This document shows positions 1 through 7,823 of a stretch of 64,000 nucleotides of DNA, one piece after another. The position numbers and the translations under genes are program-made. This DNA is from Faecalicatena contorta (GTDB taxonomy: Bacteria; Bacillota; Clostridia; Lachnospirales; Lachnospiraceae): NCBI RefSeq assembly GCF_003149105.1, contig NZ_QGDS01000003.1:161674-225673 (forward strand), written 5' to 3'. The notes beneath the pieces are model-generated. The model was not told the origin of the DNA and did not search any database. It saw only the letters and a program-made list of their open reading frames with translations. The stretch's first letter is position 1. Each line of letters starts with the position of its first letter.

Positions 1-477
1 GCAACTGGTCCCACTGGCGCTGATGGCGCAACTGGTCCCACCGGAGCAACAGGAGGTATGATCAGTGCCTTTGGAGGCTTGTCCTCAGCAGTAGGGACCC
101 TCGCGTTAACGACTATAGACGCTGAAGTGCCGATGCCCAATCAAAGTACTGCCTCGGCCGGTCTTGATTTTACAACAGCGAATAACATTACAATCACGGA
201 AGATGGAACCTATCGCATTGATATCACTGCACTTGGTTCCTTTAGTGAGAATGCAACCGTTATCTTTAGCTTGGGCCTTAATAGCATTCCACAAGGAGTT
301 ATGAGGCAGGCAATGGAGGTACTTGCCGGAGAACCCATTACCTTCAGTCTGATTGACTATTACGATCTTACTGCAGGAGAGCAGTTAACGATTCAAATGA
401 GCTCTTCTGTAGCGGGTGATTTCACTTTTCCGATTGCAGGTAGAGGTGCAACCTTATCCGTTGAACGGGTCGCTTAA
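1..477 (+). CDS. collagen-like spore-surface (BclA-type) protein, 3' part
   Basis: The reading frame is open from base 1, so the start lies outside the window; the ATG at 58 is internal. The first 19 codons are Gly-X-Y triplets (GATGPTGADGATGPTGATG), the collagen-like repeat of exosporium filament proteins such as BclA. They are followed by a roughly 138-residue C-terminal domain rich in beta-forming residues and Thr/Ser/Ala, without Cys or a membrane segment. That resembles the C1q/TNF-like trimerisation head that caps such filaments. Known members coat spores and form trimeric stalks; the spore role here is inferred from architecture and from the sporulation-type promoters of other surface genes 4 kb downstream. 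The repeat DNA is internally repetitive, so repeat number may vary between strains. A perfect hairpin follows the stop codon. Confidence 0.85.
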   Translation, partial: ATGPTGADGATGPTGATGGMISAFGGLSSAVGTLALTTIDAEVPMPNQSTASAGLDFTTANNITITEDGTYRIDITALGSFSENATVIFSLGLNSIPQGVMRQAMEVLAGEPITFSLIDYYDLTAGEQLTIQMSSSVAGDFTFPIAGRGATLSVERVA

Positions 478-502
478 AATATAAGTTGGTATGTACTATT
501 AT

Positions 503-530
503 CAGAGGATTGCTCTAGAGCAATCCTCTG
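503..530 (+). terminator. perfect 28-bp palindrome after the collagen-like gene
   Basis: Fourteen-base arms (CAGAGGATTGCTCT and its exact complement) with no spacer start 25 bases after the stop codon and are followed by TATTTAT rather than a pure T-run. It probably ends the collagen-like transcript. Confidence 0.6.
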
Positions 531-976
531 TATTTATAGCCGGGTTAGAAGAAAGCGGAATTTATCAATTAAATATAGAAAGATAGCTCATGCATAATAT
601 GAGTAAAATTCCAGTGAATCCTTTACCTTTCTTCGCCTGCTCTGACAACCTTGCCTCTGGCGAGAGAAGCGGATACTCTCAAGACACAGAACACAGTAAA
701 TACAACAGTAAATGCAATTCTTAAACTAATCGTGAGTTGTTCCACATAACCCGCCGATCCGATCGACCGACCACATATCAGGACTGAAGCTATTAATGAA
801 ACAATAGCCATAATTACCGGCTGTTGATAGATAAAGCCGGTTGTCAAATCACCCAATCTAATTAATAATAAGACTTATGCTGCTATGCGGAAAACACTTC
901 TCCAGGAGTCGAAGGATGTCTGCACCGATTGTGAAACCTGCACAAGAATATTCTTCAATTTTATACAATGTTTCCA
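531..976. other. 446-bp stretch without a convincing gene
   Basis: Between the collagen-like gene and the MerR-type promoter I see no confident gene. It holds a weak minus-strand open frame (623-856, listed separately), a plus-strand frame from 877 that runs through the promoter, and a small inverted repeat near 588-605 (CTCAT/ATGAG). Nothing resembles a known RNA. Confidence 0.5.
623..856 (-). CDS. doubtful small membrane protein (77 aa)
   Basis: A TTG-initiated frame of 77 codons. It encodes two possible hydrophobic segments (about residues 12-30 and 42-65) and ends in a basic tail. I do not recognise a family. No Shine-Dalgarno sequence is visible before the TTG or before the first internal ATG, which makes a functional gene uncertain. 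It could be a relic of a larger membrane protein or a chance frame. It is recorded because the predicted hydrophobicity pattern is coherent and nothing else occupies this stretch. Confidence 0.2.
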   Translation of the reverse strand: MGDLTTGFIYQQPVIMAIVSLIASVLICGRSIGSAGYVEQLTISLRIAFTVVFTVFCVLRVSASLARGKVVRAGEER

Positions 977-1007
977 TTGACCCTATAGTTACTATAGCTT
1001 CTATACT
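977..1007 (+). promoter_or_regulatory. MerR-type promoter with 19-bp spacer and dyad operator
   Basis: A -35 box TTGACC (977-982) and a -10 box TATACT (1002-1007) are separated by 19 bp instead of 17. A perfect 15-bp dyad, CTATAGTTACTATAG (983-997), lies between them. Over-long spacers with a central dyad are the hallmark of promoters activated by MerR-family proteins, which untwist the spacer. A MerR-family gene is the third gene downstream (3190-3939), so it is the likely regulator. Transcription would start near 1014, about 108 bases ahead of the first gene. Confidence 0.7.
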
Positions 1008-1121
1008 CTGTTTAAAGGCGTTAACAAACCTGCTCTTTCAAACGCGTATGAAAGAAGCTGCAGTACAGCTGGCTGCGGCTTGTAAAATGAAACTATCAAT
1101 AGAGGCGAAAGGACAATGAAT

Positions 1122-2501
1122 ATGAGAAAGTTAATAAGAAACGCTCAGGCAATTGTAAGTTGTGATGAAAAAGATACTGTTTATAAAGATTCCGATCTGT
1201 TAATTGAAGATCAGAAAATCATTGAAATCGGTGAAAACCTATCCTCTGAAGGTGTGAATGAGATCATAGACGGTAAAAATAAGTTTATCTATCCGGGACT
1301 TGTTAATACCCATCATCATTTTTTCCAGACCTTTATTCGAAATACCATCAAAGTAGATTATCCTAATATGACTGTACCCGAATGGCTGGATAAAATCTAT
1401 CCGGTCTTTAAGCTGGTTAATAATGATGTGATTTATTATTCTTCGCTGACAGCTATGGCAGATCTTTTAAAACATGGCTGCACTACTGCTTTTGATCATC
1501 AATACTGTTATACAAAAAAAACGGGAATTGAACCTGTTGACAGACAGATGGAGGCCGCCCAATTACTTGGAATCCGCTATACTGCCGGACGCGGAACCAA
1601 CACTCTGCCCAGAAGTGAAGGCAGTACCATGCCGGAAGAAATGCTTGAGACTACAGATGCATTTATTAATGACTGTCAAAGATTAATTGAAAAATACCAC
1701 GATCCGAATTCTTTTTCAAAAAGTCAGATCGTAGTTGCTCCCTGCCAGCCGCTAAACTGCTACAAAGATACTTTTGTGGAATCTGTAAAACTGGCAAGAA
1801 GCCATAATGTCCATTTGCATACACATCTCGGGGAAGGAGAAAATGAAGTTATCCTGCGGCGCTGGGGTATGAGAAGTTTAAATTGGTGCGAGGAAATAGA
1901 TTTTATAGGTGAAGATGTCTGGTTTGCACACGGATGGGAGATGACCAATGAGGAACTGGACAGATTGGCAAAATACAAAACAGGAGTTTCTCATTGTCCG
2001 GCCCCTGCTGTACTGGGCGGATTCCCAATTCTGGATTTCAATACCTTCAAAGAAAAAGGTGTTCTGTTAAGTCTCGGATGCGATGGCTCTGCAACCAATG
2101 ACAGCTCCAATCTTTTGGATTCTTTGAGAATGGCATATTTAATGCAGGCATTTCACAGCAAACAGCGTGGGGGATGTATCACACCATATGAATTACTGAA
2201 GATTGCAACCATCAATGGAGCAAAAACCCTTGGAAGAGACGATATCGGATCTCTGGAAATTGGAAAAGCCGCAGATTTATTCATGATTGATACAACGAAC
2301 TTAGAACTGACTGGAACCTGGCATGATCCTGCGAACCTGCTTGCCAGAGGCGGAGTAACAGGTCCGACCTGGCTCACTATGGTAGGCGGAAATGTAGTTT
2401 CTCGAGAGGGCAGACTTGTAGGAATTGATGAAGAAAAGCTTTCACATGAAGGAGAACAGGTTTGTACGGATGTACTTCGCAACTGTTGTAACGCATTCTA
2501 A
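1122..2501 (+). CDS. amidohydrolase, 8-oxoguanine deaminase / AtzB-like
   Basis: A 459-residue cytosolic metal-dependent hydrolase of the amidohydrolase superfamily. Ligands visible in order: NTHHH near residues 62-66 (the N-terminal HxH), HTHLGEGE near 233-240, HGWEM at 270, and GCDGSATND with the catalytic Asp near 321. Family members with this NTHHHF...HGxxM...DGSASND pattern include 8-oxoguanine deaminase, guanine deaminase and hydroxyatrazine ethylaminohydrolase; 8-oxoguanine or another oxidised or substituted purine is my best substrate guess. Two ATGs compete: the first at 1116 is only 2 bases from the GAAAGGA ribosome site, the second at 1122 is 8 bases away and is chosen. First gene of an operon with a YczE-like membrane protein and a MerR regulator, suggesting induction by a small molecule. 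The exact substrate is not provable from sequence. Confidence 0.85.
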   Translation: MRKLIRNAQAIVSCDEKDTVYKDSDLLIEDQKIIEIGENLSSEGVNEIIDGKNKFIYPGLVNTHHHFFQTFIRNTIKVDYPNMTVPEWLDKIYPVFKLVNNDVIYYSSLTAMADLLKHGCTTAFDHQYCYTKKTGIEPVDRQMEAAQLLGIRYTAGRGTNTLPRSEGSTMPEEMLETTDAFINDCQRLIEKYHDPNSFSKSQIVVAPCQPLNCYKDTFVESVKLARSHNVHLHTHLGEGENEVILRRWGMRSLNWCEEIDFIGEDVWFAHGWEMTNEELDRLAKYKTGVSHCPAPAVLGGFPILDFNTFKEKGVLLSLGCDGSATNDSSNLLDSLRMAYLMQAFHSKQRGGCITPYELLKIATINGAKTLGRDDIGSLEIGKAADLFMIDTTNLELTGTWHDPANLLARGGVTGPTWLTMVGGNVVSREGRLVGIDEEKLSHEGEQVCTDVLRNCCNAF

Positions 2502-2517
2502 ATCAGGAGAATAGATA

Positions 2518-3156
2518 ATGGAAAAGACAACGAATATAAAAGAAGCAGGTATGAAATCACTGTTGATGAAAACACTGAAAATATGCATTGGTTTATTTAT
2601 TACAGGAATCGGGACTGCCATGATGTATCTGGTTAACTGGGGCAGTGCTCCGGCGGCAACCATCGGTGATGGAGTCCATGTGGCATTTCATATGAGCTAT
2701 GGAGTCGCCGGAATTTTAGTCAATGTATTTTTTCTTGTTATTCTGGTATTTTTGGATCGAAAGCTAATCAGTATCGGAACTGTTTTGGCGACCTTTTTTA
2801 TGGGGATTTTTATTGATGTAGGAGTGTTTCTGATACAGCCCTTTTATGTAGATACCATACCGGCTGCTCTAAAAGCAGTGATTCTGTTTCTGGGAGGAGT
2901 AATTACGGCCGTTGGGCTGGGCTACTATGTCGGTGTGAACTTTGGAATCGGAGCAATTGACGGAATGTCTGTGGCTCTGAACAAAAAGTTCGGGATTCCT
3001 TTTACGGTTTGCCGATGGGGTGTGGATATTGTGCTCACGGCAGCAGGAATACTTCTGGGAGCTGCCTGGGGTGCCGGTACGATTGTCTCTGTTGTAATTA
3101 CAGGGCCAATTATGCAAGTAGTAATAAAACATACTCAAAAGGCGCAGCAGGACTGA
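2518..3156 (+). CDS. YczE/YyaS/YitT-family membrane protein
   Basis: A 212-residue integral membrane protein with about five to six hydrophobic segments, beginning near residues 18-35 and ending near 200. Gly-rich patches such as GVNFGIGAIDGMSVALNKKFG match the YczE/YyaS/YitT family. Members are widespread in Firmicutes, but their transported substrate is unknown. It begins 16 bases after the deaminase stop behind an excellent AGGAG site with 8-base spacing, so it is co-transcribed. The pairing with a purine-type deaminase hints at import or export of the same compound; that is inference. No signal peptide or extra domain is seen. Confidence 0.8.
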   Translation: MEKTTNIKEAGMKSLLMKTLKICIGLFITGIGTAMMYLVNWGSAPAATIGDGVHVAFHMSYGVAGILVNVFFLVILVFLDRKLISIGTVLATFFMGIFIDVGVFLIQPFYVDTIPAALKAVILFLGGVITAVGLGYYVGVNFGIGAIDGMSVALNKKFGIPFTVCRWGVDIVLTAAGILLGAAWGAGTIVSVVITGPIMQVVIKHTQKAQQD

Positions 3157-3189
3157 GACTTAAATAAAATTGCTCTGAGGTGATGTGGG

Positions 3190-3939
3190 ATGGATTATAA
3201 AACTTATACAATAGGTGAAATAAGTAAATTGTTTGATTTAAGCGTGCAAACGCTGCGCTACTACGATAAAATCGGATTGTTTGAGCCGGAATACAGAGAA
3301 GAAAACAATTATCGGAAATATAAATTTGAGCAGTGTTATAAGCTGGCGGCTATTTGCCATATGAGGCAGCTTGGCTATCCGTTAAAGACAATTGCGGAGA
3401 TTATGGATAATAGAAATGTGGAAACCTCTTTGGAGGAGATGCAGAACCGTCTGAATTACATTAATCAGGAAATCGAGCATTTAAAAAACACCAAAAATAT
3501 CTTAAAAAGAAAAACAGACTTTATAAAGGCTGAGCTGTCCCATGCAGATTTCATGAAAACTTCGATACAGGAATTTGGACCCCGTTACTATCTGCCTATT
3601 GGGGCAGAAGAGATTCTTTATAGGGACAAGTCTTTTTATTTGAATCCTACCATCGTATTTTATCAAAACAGTGAGCGAAAGTTTGGAGCGTATTTAGGGA
3701 CAGAAAAAGATTTAAAACCACCTGTGACCAATGTGAAGGAAATAAGAGCGGGAAAATATTTATGTGCATTGCATAGAGGCGGATACACAGAGATTTGGCA
3801 ACATGTCCTTGCACTAAGAGATGAATACAGAAATCTGGAACTTGAGGACTGGTCCCTACATTTTAATATCATCGACCAGTTTGTAGAAAAAAATCCAGAT
3901 CATTACCTGACCAAGATCCAGATTCCGATAAAGGCTTAA
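3190..3939 (+). CDS. MerR-family regulator with GyrI-like effector domain
   Basis: A 249-residue transcription factor. Residues 5-70 form the MerR winged helix-turn-helix (YTIGEISKLFDLSVQTLRYYDKIGL is the signature region). Residues 75-115 are a predicted dimerisation coiled coil. The remainder resembles the GyrI-like/BmrR C-terminal pocket that binds hydrophobic or cationic small molecules. No Cys cluster for metal binding is present, so drug-like or metabolite sensing is more likely than metal sensing. A GAGGTGA site precedes the ATG. It is third in the deaminase operon and is the natural candidate to bind the 19-bp-spacer promoter at 977-1007, giving autoregulation. The true ligand is unknown. 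Confidence 0.88.
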   Translation: MDYKTYTIGEISKLFDLSVQTLRYYDKIGLFEPEYREENNYRKYKFEQCYKLAAICHMRQLGYPLKTIAEIMDNRNVETSLEEMQNRLNYINQEIEHLKNTKNILKRKTDFIKAELSHADFMKTSIQEFGPRYYLPIGAEEILYRDKSFYLNPTIVFYQNSERKFGAYLGTEKDLKPPVTNVKEIRAGKYLCALHRGGYTEIWQHVLALRDEYRNLELEDWSLHFNIIDQFVEKNPDHYLTKIQIPIKA

Positions 3940-3965
3940 AATCCTTGAAACAGACTTTTTTAAAC

Positions 3966-4000
3966 AGCAGTGCATTCAAAGCCAAATGGAATGCACTGCT
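3966..4000. terminator. hairpin between convergent genes
   Basis: Twelve-base perfect arms (AGCAGTGCATTC and complement) around an 11-base loop lie between the merR stop (3939) and the convergent DNRLRE gene (ends 4028). No T-run follows on either strand, so it is a probable but not classical bidirectional terminator. Confidence 0.5.
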
Positions 4001-4027
4001 AAAAGTATATCCAACAAATAACAGTGT

Positions 4028-4576
4028 TTACCGCACTTCTACAGTGCAATCTGCTTTGCTGAATGAAGGAGATGCTCCCTCATATGTCAAGCGAAGCATT
4101 GGGCGCATCCCTTTAATTTCATAATGATTCGATGCATAAATCAAATATTCCACATAAGGGCTGCCTGTCAGCAGCAGCCCTTTATTTTCAATTGTTCCAT
4201 TAGTCCAAGACATTACAATATTCGTAATGTCAATTTCACTGTAGCTGACACAAGGCTGATTCGTATATTCCACGCGATAATTATCATCCACTTTTGGAGA
4301 TTCATACCAATCATTATAAATACTGAAAAAATCCAACAGCGGAGAAATCTGATACGCTTTTTCCTGTAAATCAGCGTTTCTCTCACAACAGTTGGGAATT
4401 TTATACAAGATTAGCTTTGCTTCCAGCAAGGGCGTGAAATAAGACACTTGAGAAATTTCAAAAAACAAATACGTCTGAAATGGATATCCCCAATATATTT
4501 TATTGTCATAAAGCGGACATCTTGTGCCATGCTTTAAACTGATTGATTCTTTACTGTTCAAATCTAATAAACCCAT
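4028..4576 (-). CDS. DNRLRE-domain-like protein, probable spore-surface component
   Basis: A 182-residue protein without signal peptide or membrane segment. The order of elements matches the DNRLRE beta-sandwich family: an early aromatic strand, then SEIDITNIVMSWTNGTIENKGLLL around residues 115-140 (the DVT..V..W..G...N.G.L core), and a final strand MLRLTYE. This domain occurs on cell and spore surface proteins of Gram-positive bacteria. Lack of a secretion signal fits deposition on a spore from the mother cell rather than export. It is divergent from the 96-residue protein at 4748. Its upstream region has a good match to a SigK promoter (4592-4621), and a GGGTGAT ribosome site precedes the ATG. 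The domain call is from recalled motif shape, so moderately certain. Confidence 0.6.
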   Translation of the reverse strand: MGLLDLNSKESISLKHGTRCPLYDNKIYWGYPFQTYLFFEISQVSYFTPLLEAKLILYKIPNCCERNADLQEKAYQISPLLDFFSIYNDWYESPKVDDNYRVEYTNQPCVSYSEIDITNIVMSWTNGTIENKGLLLTGSPYVEYLIYASNHYEIKGMRPMLRLTYEGASPSFSKADCTVEVR

Positions 4577-4591
4577 TTTACATCACCCATA

Positions 4592-4621
4592 TACTATATG
4601 AAAATTTCTTTGACTTTGTGT
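4592..4621 (-). promoter_or_regulatory. SigK-like sporulation promoter for the DNRLRE gene
   Basis: On the minus strand an ACACA -35 element (4617-4621) is followed after 16 bases by CATATAGTA (4592-4600), a full match to the SigK -10 consensus CATANNNTA. It sits about 20 bases ahead of the start codon. SigE recognises a similar -10, but the AC-type -35 favours SigK. Confidence 0.55.
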
Positions 4622-4626
4622 TATAT

Positions 4627-4653
4627 CTTATTGAACATTAGTAGTTCAATAAG
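4627..4653. repeat. 10-bp inverted repeat in the divergent promoter region
   Basis: CTTATTGAAC (4627-4636) and its exact complement (4644-4653) surround a 7-base centre, midway between the two divergent putative sporulation promoters. It may be an operator or a hairpin shared by both genes; no T-run follows. Confidence 0.45.
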
Positions 4654-4667
4654 TATACCTTATTAAG

Positions 4668-4695
4668 CACATAAGTCTTCCTTGCGAATATAATA
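4668..4695 (+). promoter_or_regulatory. possible SigK-like promoter for the 96-aa protein
   Basis: CACA (4668-4671), 15 bases, then AATATAATA (4687-4695), one mismatch from the SigK -10 CATANNNTA. The leader would be about 45 bases. It is weaker than the opposing promoter at 4592-4621 and could also serve as a SigA-type -10. Confidence 0.35.
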
Positions 4696-4747
4696 AAAGT
4701 GGAAAGAGATTTCCTTAAATTTTATAAGACCGTAAGGAGTGATTTTA

Positions 4748-5038
4748 ATGACTGATGTAAATATTACTGTAACAGCTGGTACTCCGTTTAGTGTCGACAG
4801 TCCGAATTCAGTGCTTTCCATTGTAGTAACCAATACAGCAGCTGTTCCCTGTGCCACAGGGACAAATGCTTATTATTATATTGTTTTATCTGATGGTACA
4901 ACTGAAGAGAACTATACGTTTGTAGTAACAGACCCAGGGACTATCCCTGCAGCAAATGAAGAAACCTTTGTAGTGGAAAACACTACGTTAGGAACAATTA
5001 CAGCATCTACTGGAACTATTTATTATTCCGCAGCATAA
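4748..5038 (+). CDS. small beta-rich protein of unknown function (96 aa)
   Basis: A 96-residue protein made almost entirely of beta-strand-forming, Thr/Val/Ala-rich sequence (VNITVTAG, SVLSIVVTNT, YYYIVLSDG, ENYTFVVTDPG, GTITASTGTIYYSAA). It has one Cys, no signal peptide and no membrane segment, which suggests a single Ig-like beta-sandwich. I do not recognise a named family. The in-frame GTG at 4739 lies inside the AAGGAG ribosome site (4734-4739), so the ATG at 4748, 8 bases after it, is chosen. It is divergent from the DNRLRE-like gene, and both have sporulation-type promoter motifs. A role as a small spore-coat or exosporium component is therefore plausible but inferred. Confidence 0.7.
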   Translation: MTDVNITVTAGTPFSVDSPNSVLSIVVTNTAAVPCATGTNAYYYIVLSDGTTEENYTFVVTDPGTIPAANEETFVVENTTLGTITASTGTIYYSAA

Positions 5039-5145
5039 AAATACTACCAATCCGAGAGATGTAATAAAACTTTTAGGCAATTTCAAGTGGCCTCAATAGC
5101 ACAAGAAATGTATGTCCTTCTATTCTATTGTAAGATAGATATAAG

Positions 5146-5188
5146 ATCAGCTGCCTTTACCTTATTTAAACAGGAATTGGCAGCTGAT
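5146..5188. terminator. inverted repeat downstream of oadA
   Basis: Perfect 10-base arms (ATCAGCTGCC and complement) flank a 23-base loop. On the minus strand it lies just after the oadA stop and is followed by CTTATATCTATCTT, so it may terminate the sodium-pump operon. Confidence 0.45.
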
Positions 5189-5198
5189 TCCTTGCTGC

Positions 5199-6614
5199 CT
5201 ATACTGGATAACTGCCACTCTCTTTATCTGCCACATTTTGATCCACTTTTGTCTGTTGGGCTTCGCGATACTTAAAGAAGTCAACTGCCACCTGGGGAAA
5301 CAGTGCATAAGTAAGCACGTCCTCATCCTGCTGAATCCAGCGTTCACATTCTTTTCTGAGTGTACCCATCTCGTCTGGAATTAAGTCTGCGGGCCGGCAG
5401 GTAATAATATCTGGGTTTTCTCCCAGAACTTTCTTCTGCACTTCCGGATTGAATGGTCTAATGGTTTCCCCATATCTGCCACTCAACACATCTTTGGTTT
5501 CTTTCGTTGCCATCTTGTACCGCTCACCAATCAGAACATTGAACACTGCCTGAGTACCTACAATCTGTGACGAAGGAGTAACTAGCGGACACTGTCCCAA
5601 ATCTTCCCGCACTCTCGGAACTTCTTCCAGTACTTCATAATACTTATCCTCTGCTCTCTGTTCTTTTAATTGGGAAGTTAGATTTGACAACATACCACCG
5701 GGTACCTGATACAATAATGTCTTTATATTTACTCCCATATTCTTTGGATTGAGCAATCCAGTATCTAGTGCTTTATCACGAAGAGGCCGGAAATAATCGG
5801 CAACCTCCGCCAGCAGGCTCTGATCCAATCCACTATCATACAGAGTTCCCTTGAAAGTTTCTACCATTACTTCTGTCGCCGGTTGTGAAGTGCCAAGGGC
5901 AAACGGTGACATTGCAGTATCAATGATATCCGCTCCCGCTTCCACCGCTTTCAGGTAAGTCATAGAACCCACACCTGACGTATAATGAGTATGCATCTCA
6001 ATTGGGATGTTTACCTTTTCTTTTAATGCAGTTACTAAATCGGTTGCTTCATATGGAAGCAGCAATCCTGCCATATCCTTGATGCAGATTGAACTTGCTC
6101 CCATCGCCTCAATACGTGTTGCCAGTTCAATCCAATACTCCTGTGTATACGCATCCCCTATAGTGTATGACATTGCCACTTGTGCTTCTGCTTTTTCCTT
6201 ATTTGCCGCAGTTACTGCTGTCTGCAGGTTTCGCAAGTCATTCATACAATCAAAAATACGGATGATATCAATACCGTTTGCAGCAGATTTCTGAACGAAA
6301 TATTCCACTACATCATCGGCATAGGGGCGGTATCCCAAAATATTTTGTCCCCTGAAAAGCATTTGTAGCTTTGTATTCTTAAATCCATCCTTAAATTTGC
6401 GCAGCCGTTCCCATGGATCTTCTTTCAGAAATCGCAAGGAAGCGTCAAAAGTTGCTCCTCCCCAACATTCCACAGCGTTATATCCGACTTTATCCATCTT
6501 CTCTATAATCGGCAGCATCTCATCCGTGGTCATCCGGGTGGCAATCAATGATTGATGTGCATCACGCAATATTGTTTCTGTTATTTTAACTGGCTTTTTT
6601 ACTATTTCTGCCAT
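5199..6614 (-). CDS. oadA: 5S-type carboxyltransferase (oxaloacetate decarboxylase alpha / pyruvate carboxylase B-like)
   Basis: A 471-residue TIM-barrel carboxyltransferase. RDAHQ at residues 17-21 supplies the metal-binding Asp and substrate contacts; IKDMAG near 178-183 holds the Lys that is carbamylated in the family; HTH at 208-210 completes the metal site. It moves CO2 between a 2-oxoacid (oxaloacetate/pyruvate) and biotin. Unlike classical OadA it ends without a biotinyl domain; the biotin carrier is the separate 122-residue protein at 7824. It is the last gene of a five-gene minus-strand operon, 37 bases after oadB, with a GGAGG site. The same chain length and partition occur in 5S subunits of transcarboxylase and in PycB. 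Gene-symbol use is by homology; the direction of the reaction is not decided by sequence. Confidence 0.88.
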   Translation of the reverse strand: MAEIVKKPVKITETILRDAHQSLIATRMTTDEMLPIIEKMDKVGYNAVECWGGATFDASLRFLKEDPWERLRKFKDGFKNTKLQMLFRGQNILGYRPYADDVVEYFVQKSAANGIDIIRIFDCMNDLRNLQTAVTAANKEKAEAQVAMSYTIGDAYTQEYWIELATRIEAMGASSICIKDMAGLLLPYEATDLVTALKEKVNIPIEMHTHYTSGVGSMTYLKAVEAGADIIDTAMSPFALGTSQPATEVMVETFKGTLYDSGLDQSLLAEVADYFRPLRDKALDTGLLNPKNMGVNIKTLLYQVPGGMLSNLTSQLKEQRAEDKYYEVLEEVPRVREDLGQCPLVTPSSQIVGTQAVFNVLIGERYKMATKETKDVLSGRYGETIRPFNPEVQKKVLGENPDIITCRPADLIPDEMGTLRKECERWIQQDEDVLTYALFPQVAVDFFKYREAQQTKVDQNVADKESGSYPV

Positions 6615-6651
6615 TTATTATTCCTCCATTTTGATTTATAGTCTTCTCTAG

Positions 6652-7800
6652 TTACACGCCGAAAATTGACATAAACACTCCTGCTACCACGGCAGTACCG
6701 ATAACACCCGCCACGTTAGGTCCCATAGCATGCATCAGCAGAAAGTTTGTTGAATCAGCTTCAGCACCAACCTTTTGTGATACTCTTGCCGCCATAGGCA
6801 CTGCAGATACCCCTGCTGAGCCAATCAGTGGATTTACCTTTCCTCCAGTTGCCAGGCACATCAACTTACCAAACAGGACACCAGCTGCAGTGCCAAAGGC
6901 AAATGCAATTAAGCCTAAAAAGACTATTTTTAATGTTGTCACGTTTAGAAATGCTTCCGCACTTGTGGTTGCCCCGACCGAGGTTCCCAGCAGAATAACC
7001 ACGATATACATCAATGCATTTGAGGCTGTTTCTGTCAATTGGCGTACTACTCCTGATTCCCTGAACAGATTACCTAACATCAGCATTCCCACCAACGGTG
7101 CTGTCGTGGGAAGAATCATACATACAACAATAGTAACAATAATGGGAAACAGGATCCTTTCTAACTTCGTAACATGTCTTAACTGCTCCATTTTAATTTT
7201 TCGTTCTTTTTCGGTTGTCAGCAGTCTCATAATTGGCGGTTGAATAATCGGCACCAATGCCATATATGAATATGCCGCTACAGCAATCGGACCCAGAATA
7301 TCGGTCTGCCCCAGCTTACCAGCCAGAAAGATGGATGTAGGCCCATCTGCACCTCCGATAATCGAAACCGCTGCTGCTGCCTTATCCGAAAAGCCCATGG
7401 CCATTGCACCGAGATAGGCTGCAAAGATTCCGAACTGCGCTGCTGCTCCCAGAAGAAAACTTTTGGGATTGGCAATCAACGGACCAAAATCTGTCATTGC
7501 CCCAACCCCCATAAATATCAAGGACGGAAGCACTGCCCATTCATCAAGAATATAGAAAACATGAAGCAATCCTGGCGTGTTATTCGCCGCTTCTTCTGCT
7601 GAAATCATGATATCCGGGAAAATATTCACCAACAGCATACCGAAAGCAATCGGTACTAGCAAAAGTGGCTCAAAGCCTTTATTAATTGCTAAAAACAAGA
7701 ACACACAGGCAACGGCAATCATCAGAACATTCCCAAAAGTAATATTTAGGAAGGCCGTCTGCTGCACAAGATTCCCTAGTGTATTTTGTATATACTCCAT
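6652..7800 (-). CDS. oadB: sodium-translocating decarboxylase beta subunit
   Basis: A 382-residue membrane protein with about nine to eleven hydrophobic segments, homologous to OadB/MmdB/GcdB. It decarboxylates carboxybiotin and uses the energy to pump Na+ out of the cell. Family landmarks are visible: the [10 protein letters not shown] segment near residue 150, which contains the conserved Asp of the Na+ site; [20 protein letters not shown] near 185-205; and the C-terminal [15 protein letters not shown]. The length is normal for the family. It lies between the biotin carrier and the 5S-type carboxyltransferase, with GGAGG 7 bases before the ATG. Together they form a membrane complex converting the free energy of decarboxylation into a sodium gradient. 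Confidence 0.93.
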   Translation of the reverse strand: MEYIQNTLGNLVQQTAFLNITFGNVLMIAVACVFLFLAINKGFEPLLLVPIAFGMLLVNIFPDIMISAEEAANNTPGLLHVFYILDEWAVLPSLIFMGVGAMTDFGPLIANPKSFLLGAAAQFGIFAAYLGAMAMGFSDKAAAAVSIIGGADGPTSIFLAGKLGQTDILGPIAVAAYSYMALVPIIQPPIMRLLTTEKERKIKMEQLRHVTKLERILFPIIVTIVVCMILPTTAPLVGMLMLGNLFRESGVVRQLTETASNALMYIVVILLGTSVGATTSAEAFLNVTTLKIVFLGLIAFAFGTAAGVLFGKLMCLATGGKVNPLIGSAGVSAVPMAARVSQKVGAEADSTNFLLMHAMGPNVAGVIGTAVVAGVFMSIFGV

Positions 7801-7823
7801 AGTTTTTCCTCCAACTAGTTATC

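Noticed and set aside
877..1119. 80-codon plus-strand open frame ahead of the deaminase gene
   Set aside because: It overlaps the MerR-type promoter and the predicted transcription start near 1014, has no ribosome site and no recognisable domain.
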